Shown piece after piece: positions 21,358 to 30,764 of a stretch of 64,000 nucleotides of DNA. Both the position numbers and the translations under genes were made by a program. The stretch is taken from contig OX352773.1 in assembly GCA_947095535.1 (NCBI GenBank), positions 125,023,911 to 125,087,910 of the forward strand. The letters are read 5' to 3'. The notes beneath the pieces were generated by a model. The model was not told where the DNA came from. It saw only the letters and a list, made by a program, of their open reading frames with translations, and made no database searches. Source of the DNA: Poecilobothrus nobilitatus. Taxonomy: Eukaryota > Arthropoda > Insecta > Diptera > Dolichopodidae. How positions within the stretch are numbered: position 1 is the stretch's first letter; each line of letters begins with the position of its first letter.

Positions 21358-21470
21358 GATTTTTTTTTTCCTTACCCCTATAAGGAGCACAGGGCATGAG
21401 CACAGGGCATCCACTAAGTCATTTATTATTCATATTTGACTAAGCTTCAGTCTCTGAAATCATTATTTCA
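21358..21470 (-). mobile_element. SINE-2 3' end
   Basis: The block poly(T)-ccttacccctataaggagcacagggcat...ccactaagtcatttattattcatatttgactaagcttcagt matches 44503-44610. Read on the minus strand it is the 3' part of SINE-2 with a poly(A) tail. It contains a 13-bp tandem duplication (gagcacagggcat twice, 21386-21412). It directly abuts the BEL LTR at 21471, so its 5' part is missing or the LTR was truncated by its insertion. Confidence 0.65.
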
Positions 21471-21838
21471 TTATAAATTTACATCTTTATATATAAATTA
21501 AATAATAAAATCAGCATTAATTACACCTTGAATATCATTAAAAATTTAGTACAATTATTTCCGTATTATAAACTTGAAATATTTTTATACTAACCTACAT
21601 TACTTTAAATCTACATTAAAATTTTACAACAACAGTTTACATTACATACATTTGATATAACATAAGTTAATTTGCTTAGTGCAATATTGTATTTCATTCA
21701 AACATTTAATTTTTATGCATAAAAATGCAGCGTCAGCGAAAACCATTGCATAACGTTTAATTGTTAAAGAAATTTTACTTATTACTAAAAATGGTAAATT
21801 TTAAATCGTAATTTAAATTGACTGAAGTATTCTGAACA
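21471..21838 (-). repeat. BEL/Pao 3' LTR (truncated)
   Basis: 21471-21743 matches 27596-27868 (shared blocks tttatatataaattaaat, attacaccttgaatat, atgcataaaaatgcagcgtc). The 3' LTR should start, in element orientation, at tgttcagaatacttcag just after the polypurine tract. Its terminal ~40 bases beyond 21471 are missing, replaced by SINE-2. Confidence 0.75.
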
Positions 21839-21862
21839 TTCCGCCCACCAAGAACCTATAAA
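21839..21862 (-). promoter_or_regulatory. Polypurine tract region of BEL/Pao element
   Basis: On the minus strand ttcttggtgggcggaa precedes the LTR start, the position and composition expected for plus-strand DNA priming in BEL elements. Confidence 0.55.
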
Positions 21863-21930
21863 ACCGTAATTTGACTTGCTGATGGTATAGGCTCTTCAGT
21901 AAACCTTGGCCAATGTATTGAACGTCTTAA

Positions 21931-23440
21931 CTATTGGTGTAATGAAAACTCTGGTTTTGAGGTTGGTGATGAATTGCACTTAAAAATCTTGGTCCAAATT
22001 TTGCTATATACAGTGATACCTTGTAAAAGCAATAATATGAAAATAATGATGGAAATCAAAACGTATTCATGATGTTCAGGCTTAAATAACATCGAATTAT
22101 TTGACATTTCATTCAATTTGTTATATTGTTTTTCTAGAATTCTCTGGATATCGGATATATTTCCATCATAGGTTGATGTTGGTTGACTAAGATCAAATTT
22201 CGAACTAAAGTTTACAGGTATTACATCATTTTGAATCGCGATCCGTGACTGAACAGGCAAATGAGCCGCTACTGTATATGTTGGATGGTTCACTGCACAG
22301 CCTGGTGGTATGGTTATAATTCCTTCATTTTTAATTTGATTGGCTTTGAGTACTCATTCTAACATAAGATTTTGTGGTACTATTGTGACAAAAATATATT
22401 GTCCTTCATTTGAAAGAGGAATTCCTTGGTTACTTGGTTCAACAATATTGAATTCATAATCTTCTTTAAAACTTCGATGTTGTATGAGCAGAGTAACTTC
22501 GCATCGATATTTCTGAGATTCTAATCCGTAAATTGGTGAGGGGATTTGGCAAATCCTCGAATATATCATGTAAGAAATTTGGATCTGTCTCTTTAATGGG
22601 AAGTTGTGTCCGATAGGGTATGTTTTTGCTTATTAAATTAAGTTGATGAATCAATTCGGTGGTTGTTAAAATAAATAATGTTTTTGAGTTTTTGCATTAA
22701 TATAAGATGCTATAAGTTCATCTTGAATTTCCTTGTATCTTTTTATAGCCATTAAGTAATGTAACATTAAACTCATTATTCCTATCTCCTTCTGTTCCAT
22801 TTTATGTAATTGGTTCAGTTGTTCCTCTAATGTCTTAAATTGATTTTGAATCAGAGATTCCTTTAATTTCATCAATTTAAAAGTTGAATTGATTGCTGAT
22901 GTTTGATTTTTAAATAACGAATATATTGGTTGATCATTTTCCCTAATGCTGATATTTGAAGATCATATTTCTGAGCGTCTTCTTGTGCGAGTATACCAAA
23001 TAAACCATTTGCAATGTTTGCCACAATATTTAAAGCTCCTCTTCTTTTCTTTGGTGATGTGTATGATTTGTAAACAGAATTTCATTATATTGTTGAAGAC
23101 GAAGAAATTGACTGGAAAGATGATTTACATGAGCTAGACAAAATGTTAAATTTTTTATTAAATGGTATGCACACATTGTTTCTAAATTTTTAATGCCTTT
23201 ATCAATTTCGTTCAGTTCCCACCAGTATGTTTCTAAATCGTAATACAAAATAATTTTCCACTTAGAGCTAACCAACTTAATTTTGCCATTGTTTTCAAAA
23301 TGCATGCCGGGTTTGCCGCTAAATTGTGTGATGTTTACATCTTGTCCGAAAATTAAGCTGAATAATGACAACAAGAAAAAAGTTATTGTCCATAAATTTA
23401 CATTGAGCTTAGAAGATGTTTGAGATTTATTAATAACAAT
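21931..23440 (-). pseudogene. F-type envelope glycoprotein remnant in BEL/Pao element
   Basis: An envelope-like reading downstream of integrase, in several frames. In order: a hydrophobic signal-like segment at about 23345-23395; an ectodomain part with W, C and N-glycosylation sequons to about 23060; and a dibasic-rich cleavage-like motif at about 23035-23050. A glycine-, alanine- and leucine-rich segment with L-F-G-I-L and a D-A-x-x-Y motif follows at about 22935-23030, the layout of the fusion-peptide region in baculovirus F-like proteins. A long helical region, a Cys-bearing C-terminal ectodomain (22354-22654) and a transmembrane anchor (about 22005-22060, 21931-22293 piece) end it. Stops and frameshifts separate the parts, so it is non-functional here. 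Roo-type BEL elements are known to carry env. Confidence 0.7.
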
Positions 23441-24562
23441 CTTGCTTGTATCATCATGTGGTTCATCATTTGGTAGTGGGCATATTTTAGTTATATTTCT
23501 CTGTGTAATTCCCATTTGTGCCATTTTATTTGATGAACATTTTTCGTCCTTTATAAGAACTAATTGATCTAGTTTTATGTTCTCCTTTGATTGTTTCCAT
23601 TTATTTCGTTCCTGTAATGAACCTATGTACTCCTTAGTCCAACGCTCCCAAAAGAAATTTTTTAGTTGTTGTAATAATTTCCATTTCCCTTCTTGTAACC
23701 AAAGTGTTTCAGGAGCAGCATGCAAATGTTAGCCTGTAAGGAAATGCCCTGGTGTAAGTGCTTTTAAATCATTGCAATCATTACTCGAAGAGCAAATTGG
23801 TAAGTAGAGTTCAAACAGGATTATATTTGCGTTAAAGGAGTAACCATTTCTTCATATATCAGGAGTTGTTCACCTAAAACTTTTTTTAGAAGCCCTTTCG
23901 TTGATTTAAAGCCAGCCTCCCATAGTCCACCAAAATGGGGACTTCCAGGTGGAATAAAATGCCAATTAATTTTTTCATTTGCAAGTACATCTTTTGAATT
24001 AAGACATGTTTTCTTTCGAATATTATTAGCACCACCGAAGTTTGTTCCTTGATCTGAGTAAATGTCTGTACATAATTTTCGCCTGACAATGAGACGGGGT
24101 ATTGCTCCTAAGGATGCATCACTTGTGAGATCTGTAACTAACTCCAGATGTATCGCCTTTGAAGAAAGACAAACAAAAGTGCAATATACGTCTTGCACGA
24201 TTTCACTCCTCGTCCACTGCTAAATTTAATAAATATTGGACCACCAAAATCAAGTCCTACAGTTGAAAAAGGTTTGCCAGGTGATACTCTGGTCTCCGGT
24301 AGCGATCCCATGATTTAATTTTGAATTGTAGGATTAGATCGGAAACATACCAAACACTTTGAAGTATGCGTTTGTTTACTGTGATTCCACCAATAATCCA
24401 ATATTTTATACGGGTAGCAGTTTGTGTAGCTTGCGTGCCTGAATGTAACAATTTTTCGTGATAGTATCTGATGATTGAAATTGCTAAATATGAGCTTCCA
24501 TCAATTATTATTGGATATTTTTGTTCATATGATATTGGCACGAGGGTTAATCTACCGCCCAC
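23441..24562 (-). pseudogene. BEL/Pao integrase, interrupted
   Basis: The zinc-binding N-terminus lies in the piece 24257-24562 (I-I-R-Y-Y-H-E-K-L-L-H-S-G, downstream Cys replaced or lost). The catalytic core is in 23821-24198: candidate acidic residues are the Asp of L-V-T-D-L-T, the Asp of Y-S-D-Q-G-T-N-F and the Glu of L-W-E-A-G-F-K. All three are present. The C-terminal tail characteristic of BEL integrases (W-T-K-E-Y-I-G-S-L-Q-E-R, then L-V-L-I-K-D-E) is in 23030-23725 and runs in frame into the env signal-like segment. Integrase would join element DNA to the host chromosome. At least two frame breaks make it a pseudogene. Confidence 0.8.
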
Positions 24563-24639
24563 CCTGAGGATTCCGTTCGAATCTAAGAAAGGATTAAGGG
24601 CTTTGATTCTACTTGATAGTTTTATCCCTTTATTACCTT

Positions 24640-26152
24640 TTAATTGCTCAATTTCATCTTTGAAAAAGCGGATTTACATGACGCAAGCTGTACGCAAGTT
24701 TTTTCAGCTGTACTTAATTCTTCGGTTGATAAGTAATTAGTTCGTTTTTCCCTTGGAATAAGTGAATAGTTTTTGAATCGTAAACACAAAGCCGTTATTC
24801 TAATCATTCTAGTAAAAGATAAATATCGGATGATCCATTCAGATTCTGGAAGATTGACAACAGTGCTTAAAGTTACAGTTCTTGCTTCAAAATTAGTATG
24901 AGGCGTCATGTCTTTTATATGTGGCCAGAAGGCTTCAGTGTGACTTAGCCACTCCGGTTCTTTCCACCACAATTGCTGTTGTCCAAATTGACTCGCACTC
25001 ATGCCTCGAGATGCGATATCAGCTGGATTATCCTTACTTTGAACGTGGCACCATTGTGAACGTGTTAAATAAAACATAACTAACTCTATTTGCTACATAA
25101 GTTTTCCATTTATTTGGATGTTGGCTAAGCCATGATAAGACCATTGTTGAATCATTCCAAAAAAATTTGTTTATATCTGTCCATTTGAATGCCTTAGATA
25201 CTTGCTCCATAAGTTGTAGTACAAGTTGAGCTCCACATAATTTCAAGCGTGGAATTGCCACTGTTTTTATCGGAGCTACCTTCGACTTTGAAGATAACAC
25301 ATTGGTTATAATTTTACTATCTGGTTTTTCAATTCTAATGTAGATAACTGCAGCATAAGCTATCATAGAAGCATCTGGATCTCCATGAAGTTGTATTACA
25401 TCCCCGTGTTCGTAGTTTATCCAGCGGGTTATATTAATTCCTTGAATATTATAAAGATCATTACGTAAGTTGTTCCATTGATCTTGTAAATAATCTGGCA
25501 AGAGCAATCCGAATCAATTTGTGTTAGCCATAATTGTATAATATTAGCAATATTGATTTACCCTGTATTGGTAGCAACCAACCAAGAGGATCAAAGAGTT
25601 TAGATATTTCTGATAATATTGATATTTTCGTATGAAGATTCTTTTCCTGCTTTTGTGGGATCACCTTATAAAAAGAGGCATCAGCTGCTGGTAGCCAATA
25701 CAATCCTAATGTTTTCACTTGCACTCCCTTTTCCGAAACCAGTGGTAATTGTGATTCCCGATCTGTTTCTAATATTTTTGATAAATAATTATTATCATTT
25801 GCTGCTCATTTCGCTAATGGAAATTCTGCCTCCTTCAGGATTTTGCTAAGATCTTCTCTAATATACTGAGCTTCTTTCAGAGTATGAGCACCTGTCATTA
25901 AAACTTCTACATACAAATCGTTTAGAATGATGTCTGTCATTTTTGGGTTTTCTAGTTTTACCGACTGTGCTACTTCATGTAAAGTTCTTGTTGCAGGGAA
26001 TGGAGCTGACTCGACTCCAAAGGTTACAGTCTTCAATCTATAATCTTTAATCATTTGTATGTTTTCTCCACAATATTCTGTGAAAATCGCGATGTTCTGG
26101 CTTCAACCATATCTGTCGGTACATTTTTTCAATATCGCCAGTAATTCCAAAT
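24640..26152 (-). pseudogene. BEL/Pao reverse transcriptase and RNase H, deleted and mutated
   Basis: RT begins abruptly with T-G-D-I-E-K-M-Y-R-Q-I at about 26090-26130, directly after protease, so the fingers domain and linker are deleted. Next come S-A-P-F-P-A-T-R-T-L (26054 piece) and the active-site strand, which reads Y-V-E-V instead of Y-V-D-D at about 25888-25899; both catalytic Asp are lost. K-T-L-G-L-Y-W and L-F-D-P-L-G-W follow in 25524-25724. The RNase H-like part is in 25034-25507 (G-D-P-D-A-S, W-N-D-S-T-M-V-L-S-W). 24640-25077 has the conserved N-P-A-D-I-A-S-R-G and W-W-x-x-P motifs. A clear pseudogene. Confidence 0.8.
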
Positions 26153-26380
26153 TTATATTTCTCCTATTCTGTCATAACTACGAGGAAGTTTCAAACATTG
26201 CACAGCAGCTTCAGTTATAAATGATCTTTGAGAACGTTGGTCAATTAGAGCTCTAAACGAAACATAATATTCATACTTATTTTCTACTTGAATTAATGCT
26301 GTTGCTAACAAAATGTTGTTTCCCCTTTCTGCATTAGTTTCTGTTAAAATTTCCTTCGATTTTGTGTTTTCAATGTGCAA
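26153..26380 (-). pseudogene. BEL/Pao aspartic protease fragment
   Basis: The open piece has L-A-T-A-L-I-Q-V and R-A-L-I-D-Q-R-S-Q-R-S-F-I, the BEL-type protease active site in which Asp is followed by Q-R/Q-G rather than S/T-G. It would cleave the gag-pol polyprotein. It ends at P-R-S-Y-D-R-I-G and is joined by an apparent deletion to the RT palm. Upstream, cysteines in the 26400-26560 region are the remains of a gag zinc-knuckle-like region. Confidence 0.7.
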
Positions 26381-27467
26381 ATCTGTATTATGTGCAGATT
26401 TACATTTTAAACAGCGAGAAAAACTTGAAAAACTTGTTGAACGTTTAGATATTGAAATTTCTTACATTTAAAAAGCTGAAGCGTATCGTTACATATGATA
26501 CAATATGATCTTCCTTCAATGTTGACAGCATGAACATGAGTTTTATTTAATGTCTTCATACTGCTCATAGTTTTTATAGATCTAAATCGTTGTTCTAAAA
26601 ATGTTGTTTATTGCGCTAAAATTGGAAACTCTTTACTAGAACCTAGGCCCTCTTCCCATTTTTTGATGGCTTCTATATCTAATTTTTGGGACAGAATGTG
26701 GACCACTATAGGTCCCCAGGATTCTGTAGATGGCCCTAACCCTTGAATTCCGGCTAATGATTCGGTTATAGCGTCAAGTAACCCTTTATAGCTGTTAGCA
26801 TTTTCAGCCTTAGTAAATGGAGCAGATGTAATTGCATGCAAATGTGATGATAGAATAACTCGTTTATTTGCAAATCGGTTTATTAACAAATCCCAAGCTG
26901 TTTTATAATTTTCTTCACTTACTGACAAATGTTTTATTAGATAGCTTGCTTCGTCAGTAAGTACAGATTTGAGATATTGGATTTTTTAGACATTGCAAAT
27001 CTCGTTATTTTCATGCCTTAAATAATTCATAGAATGTAGTCCCTTTCATATAGTTGCCATAAAATCTAGGAATCTACATTCTTTTTAGTTGAAAGTTATG
27101 CATGATAACAATTCTTGTGGATTGACACTCTTCTCCAGCTGGCGTGGATGGTCTTGCTGGCGGTTTTACTTTCTGTTCCTTATATCCATTAATGAACCCT
27201 TTAAATTTGGTTATAAAGTCTAAGGAAAGTTCTTCTGCTTCTTCATAGCTTTCTTGATATTCCTAGATTCCTATTGTCGGCTTTTCCCCGCAGTACTTCT
27301 GGATGCTTCTCAACACAGCGTCTCCATATGCTGTGAGGGCGTTCCAGACGACTTTCGAAGTATTCCAATGAATGCCTGTCCTTGCTATCTTTCTTGTAAT
27401 TTTTGTTGACTCTAAAATGCTCTTCCAAATTAGCCCTTTGAATTTCTTCACAAGAAAAAGTAGTCAT
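26381..27467 (-). pseudogene. BEL/Pao gag, interrupted
   Basis: The N-terminal piece 27243-27467 starts M-T-T-F-S-C and has L-E-Y-F-E-S-R-L-E-R. The central piece 26608-26928 has A-W-D-L-L-I-N-R-F-A-N-K-R, H-L-H-A-I, G-P-I-V-V-H-I-L-S-Q-K-L-D and a W-E motif, the pattern of the BEL capsid region. Cysteines at about 26400-26540 are consistent with a nucleocapsid zinc-knuckle remnant. Stops between the pieces show decay. Gag would form the cytoplasmic particle that packages the RNA. Confidence 0.75.
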
Positions 27468-27530
27468 TGTTTTTTTTTATGTTGATATAATCGGCTTGTC
27501 CAATTATCTTTTGATCATTTATGGTTAAAT

Positions 27531-27555
27531 GATCCGGCTCGAAAGACCAATGTTT
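27531..27555 (-). promoter_or_regulatory. BEL/Pao primer-binding region
   Basis: On the minus strand, cattggtctttcgagccggatc directly follows the end of the 5' LTR and precedes gag. BEL elements commonly have a tggtc...cgagccggat sequence here. Which tRNA it would bind was not determined. Confidence 0.55.
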
Positions 27556-27868
27556 TGTTTGTTGATAAACTGTTTATTTTGTTCTGTCTAATTTTTATAA
27601 ATTTGCATCTTTATATATAAATTAAATACTAAAATCAGCATTAATTACACCTTGAATATTGTTATAAATTTAGTACAACTATTTTCCGTATTATAAACTT
27701 GAAATATTTTTATACTGACCTACATTATTTTAAATTTACATTAAACTTTTACAACAACAGTTTACATTACATACATTTGATATAACATAAGTTAGTTTAC
27801 TTAGTACAATATTGTATTTCATTCAAATATTTTATTTTTATGCATAAAAATGCAGCGTCAGCGAAAAC
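27556..27868 (-). repeat. BEL/Pao 5' LTR (truncated)
   Basis: Matches the 3' LTR over 27596-27868. Its outer ~95 bases, equivalent to 21744-21838, are absent; at 27869 the sequence switches to the copia-flanking repeat. Confidence 0.75.
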
Positions 27869-27990
27869 TTATTTTTATATATAAACCATTTTCTCGAGAT
27901 TACAAAAAAGAATGATATTAAAATATATATAGGAAGTAAAAAAAACATGTGTTTCAGATTAATTAAATGTAATAGAATAACAAAATTATT
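27869..27990. repeat. Direct repeat flanking copia fragment, left copy
   Basis: The block ttatatataaaccattttctcgagattac...ggaagtaaaaaaaacat...cagattaattaaatgtaatag...aaaattatta matches 29766-29889 with a few indels. The position suggests partial LTRs of the copia-like element, but no clean TG...CA ends were seen. Confidence 0.65.
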
Positions 27991-27999
27991 AATTGTCGT

Positions 28000-29760
28000 T
28001 GTGTATATTTAATTTTTGATCTTTTTCACCCACCTCAACCAAGAGTTTTTTAAAAAACAATGCTTTCTTCACTGCTTCACCTAATAGCCATATATATAAC
28101 ATTTGTTGAATTGACTGAGCATACTGACAGGAAAACATAAATCTGGCCGAGTCGAAACAGGTAAATACATAAGTGATCCAATTAAATTTTGATAAGGGTA
28201 CTGTGTTTCAATTTGATTTTCATTTTTGTGTAATTTCTGGTTCATTTCTAGCGGAGTCGACACTGGTTTGCACTCATTCATATTAAATTTTTAAATATTT
28301 CTCTGGAATATTTAATTTGATTCATTTATATCTGCTTTAATCTTCACTTTGGATAAACTCGATTCCCAAACAATTTCGAACGCGACCCAAATTCTTCTTT
28401 TCGAACTTCATTGAAAGTGTTCTTTTAACTTTCTTCATTGAATTTTTATTGCTTGCGAAGATCAATAAATCATCTACATACACTGCAATAATTATAATTT
28501 CACCTTGGACGTTTTGTACATAGATACATAGTTTTGAAAAAGTTTTAACGAATTTTAACTGTCTTCCAGATTGTTTCAGGCCGTAAAGTGATTTTTTTAA
28601 TAAGCAAATTGATTTCTCTTCATTTAAACTATCTAACCATGATTTTACTTTATTTCTGATTTTATTGTTTAAATGTTTATTATTCCAAATATTTAGCATA
28701 TTTTCTTTAAACATTTCCGGAACTTTCATATAAACTTTTTCTTCCAACTCGCCGTTCAAGTAAGCCACAACCACGTCCATCTGATGAACAGTCCACTCAT
28801 TTTTGACTGCTAAAGCCATCAAGAATCTAATTGAGCTTAATCGAATTACTGGAGCAAATGTTTCACTGTAATCAGCACCTTTTCGTTGTGAAAAATCTCG
28901 AGCCACTAATCTTGCTTTGAAACTTTATGATTTTGGAAGCGGCTCATCTTTAATTGTTAATACAAATCTGCAGTTAATACGACTTACATTTTGTGGATGA
29001 TCAATGATTTCCCAAGTTTCGTTTTTCGTAAGTGCGATAAATTCTTGGTTAATTGCTAAATTCCATTTATCAGCACCATTTCCAGTTAGCGCCTCCTCCA
29101 AATTAATTAAGTCTTGGCAAACTGTTAGATTTGCATATTCATATTCTGATTCCTTCGAGTGTTCAGAATTTTCTTCAATAACTTTGTTTTTTAAAACATT
29201 TTGTGATTTACGATGACATGTGTGATAAACTTTCTTTGGTCTCCCCTTTTTATTTCTTATTAGCTTGGGTCTTCCTCTTCTTCTTAATATTTCTGTATTC
29301 TGAGATTCCCAATTTATTTCCCTCACATATTCATTACTATTCGAAATTCGATTTTTTTTCCATCTTGTAATATAACTTCTATGCTTTCGTTTTCTATTTC
29401 ATTTTCAATTTGATTTTCTGTTTTTTCGTTTAATGCGACATCACAATTTTCTAAAATTCTTCATACTTTGTAAAATTGAATTCTTCAGTTATTTTAACAT
29501 CTCTGCTAATTATAATTTTATTTTCACTCGGCGACCATAATCTGTACGCTTTTGATTGTTCTGAATATCCAACAAAAGTGCATTCCTTTGATTTTTTACT
29601 AAGTTTGTTTCTATTTGGACTTTTATCTAAAACGAAAGTTTTGAACCAAAAATTTTAAAATAACTTACATTCGGTGGAGTTCCATTATAAATTTCATATG
29701 GAGTTTTTGAAATTTTATTATATAATAAAATAAAACATATGATGTTTTATATAATTCAAG
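28000..29760 (-). mobile_element. Ty1/copia-type pol fragment
   Basis: Minus-strand pieces, from the 5' side: an integrase C-terminal region at about 29480-29720; a linker with R-R-R-G-R-P and E-A-L-T-G-x-x-A-D-K-W at 28925-29326; and RT at 28337-28906. RT has A-R-D-F-S-Q-R-K-G, S-E-T-F-A-P-V-I-R, V-H-Q-M-D-V-V-V-A-Y-L-N-G and an intact Y-V-D-D. A small in-frame loss precedes C-I-Y-V-Q. The RT/RNase H boundary (P-Y-Q-N-L-I-G-S-L-M-Y-L, T-R-P-D-L) is at 28081-28281. Gag, protease, the integrase core and RNase H are missing. These motifs are typical of insect copia elements. Confidence 0.85.
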
Positions 29761-29765
29761 ATTAA

Positions 29766-29889
29766 AAACTTTTTTATATATAAACCATTTACTCGAGATT
29801 ACAAAAAAGAATTAAATTAAAATATATATAGGAAGTAAAAAACATCTGTTTCAGATTAATTAAATGTAATAGAATAACAAAATTATTAA
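29766..29889. repeat. Direct repeat flanking copia fragment, right copy
   Basis: Counterpart of 27869-27990, beginning tttatatataaaccatttactcgag and ending aaaattattaa. It follows the abrupt end of the integrase reading at about 29760. Confidence 0.65.
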
Positions 29890-30439
29890 GTTATAAAATT
29901 GTTAGTGGCGTAGTACAATTCATATAAAAAAAGGAAGCGAAGTGTACTACTAAAAATGTCACTAAATTGATAAATGTACTTTGAATTCCAATAGTTCCCA
30001 CCCCAGAGCGACCCATTACCTACTTACTTTGACCAATATATTTGTTCTACATTATAATATTATTATCTACTTCGCAAAAAAAGTTAACTAAAATATTGTG
30101 ACTAAATTATAATTATATAAGAATGAATCCTTTACATTTCAATTATATAATATTTAACAATTGAAACGGAAAAGGTAATTTTGATCCTCTGTTTTAAAAC
30201 AAAAAATATTTTACAGAATAAACTTATATTATTGAATAATACAAAAGTAAACAGATAATCATTCTCTTATTTATTTATTTATTTCTCATATTATATACTT
30301 ATTTATTTCCTTATGCTTATTTACAGAGATTTAGTTATTCTAAATTAACTTAACACCAGTAATTTTATATTTTAATAATTTTTAATATTTACACTATTTA
30401 CAGTTTATAAGGAAAACGAGAACAAAACCAATGTGATTT
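29890..30439. other. AT-rich interval, nothing recognised
   Basis: Low-complexity sequence with a TTTA run at 30272-30305. No ORF, RNA gene or transposon end was seen. Confidence 0.6.
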
Positions 30440-30760
30440 CTTTTATACGCGTACGATTATCGGGTGTATTAAAATTACTACTGCGTTTGTAACACCTCGA
30501 AATAAGCAAGCTAGATAGAGACTCAAAGTTATGAATCGGGTCAGAATCGAAAAGTTATTCGATTAAGCTTTGTCCATCCGTCCTTTTGTTCGTCAGCACG
30601 ATAACTCAAAAACTAAGAAAGAACACAAAATATTTTTATATCAATTTGTAGGTTCCCCATTTTTTGGTTGACATCTGACCAAAATTTCGGCTAGCTCTCA
30701 AACAAGCAACTTCTTCGACCTCAAATTTTTCATACAAAATTTTTGAATAATGAAAATTTA
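30440..30760 (-). repeat. End fragment of the 307-bp-array repeat family
   Basis: The inverse of the right end of the array at 34730-37450: gtttgtaacacctcgaaataag...gctagatagagactcaaag...gaatcgggtcagaatcg...gtccatccgtcc...cacgataactcaaaaac. This shows the array family is dispersed and that its GGAC-rich end is a fixed part of the element. Confidence 0.65.
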
Positions 30761-30764
30761 TATG

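Larger units (their letters stand above)
21471..27868 (-). mobile_element. BEL/Pao LTR retrotransposon with env remnant
   Basis: Order on the minus strand: 5' LTR, primer site, gag, aspartic protease, RT, RNase H, integrase, env, polypurine tract, 3' LTR. The BEL/Pao assignment rests on the protein style: A-L-I-D-x-x-S-Q protease, G-D-I-E-K-M-Y-R-Q-I in RT, H-E-K-L-L-H-S-G in the integrase zinc-binding region, and an integrase tail with R-W-x-K-E-Y-x-x-x-L-Q-E-R. Coding regions are broken into more than a dozen pieces. The LTR pair shares about 270 bp with roughly 95% identity by eye, indicating moderate age. Each LTR is cut on its outer side. Confidence 0.85.
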
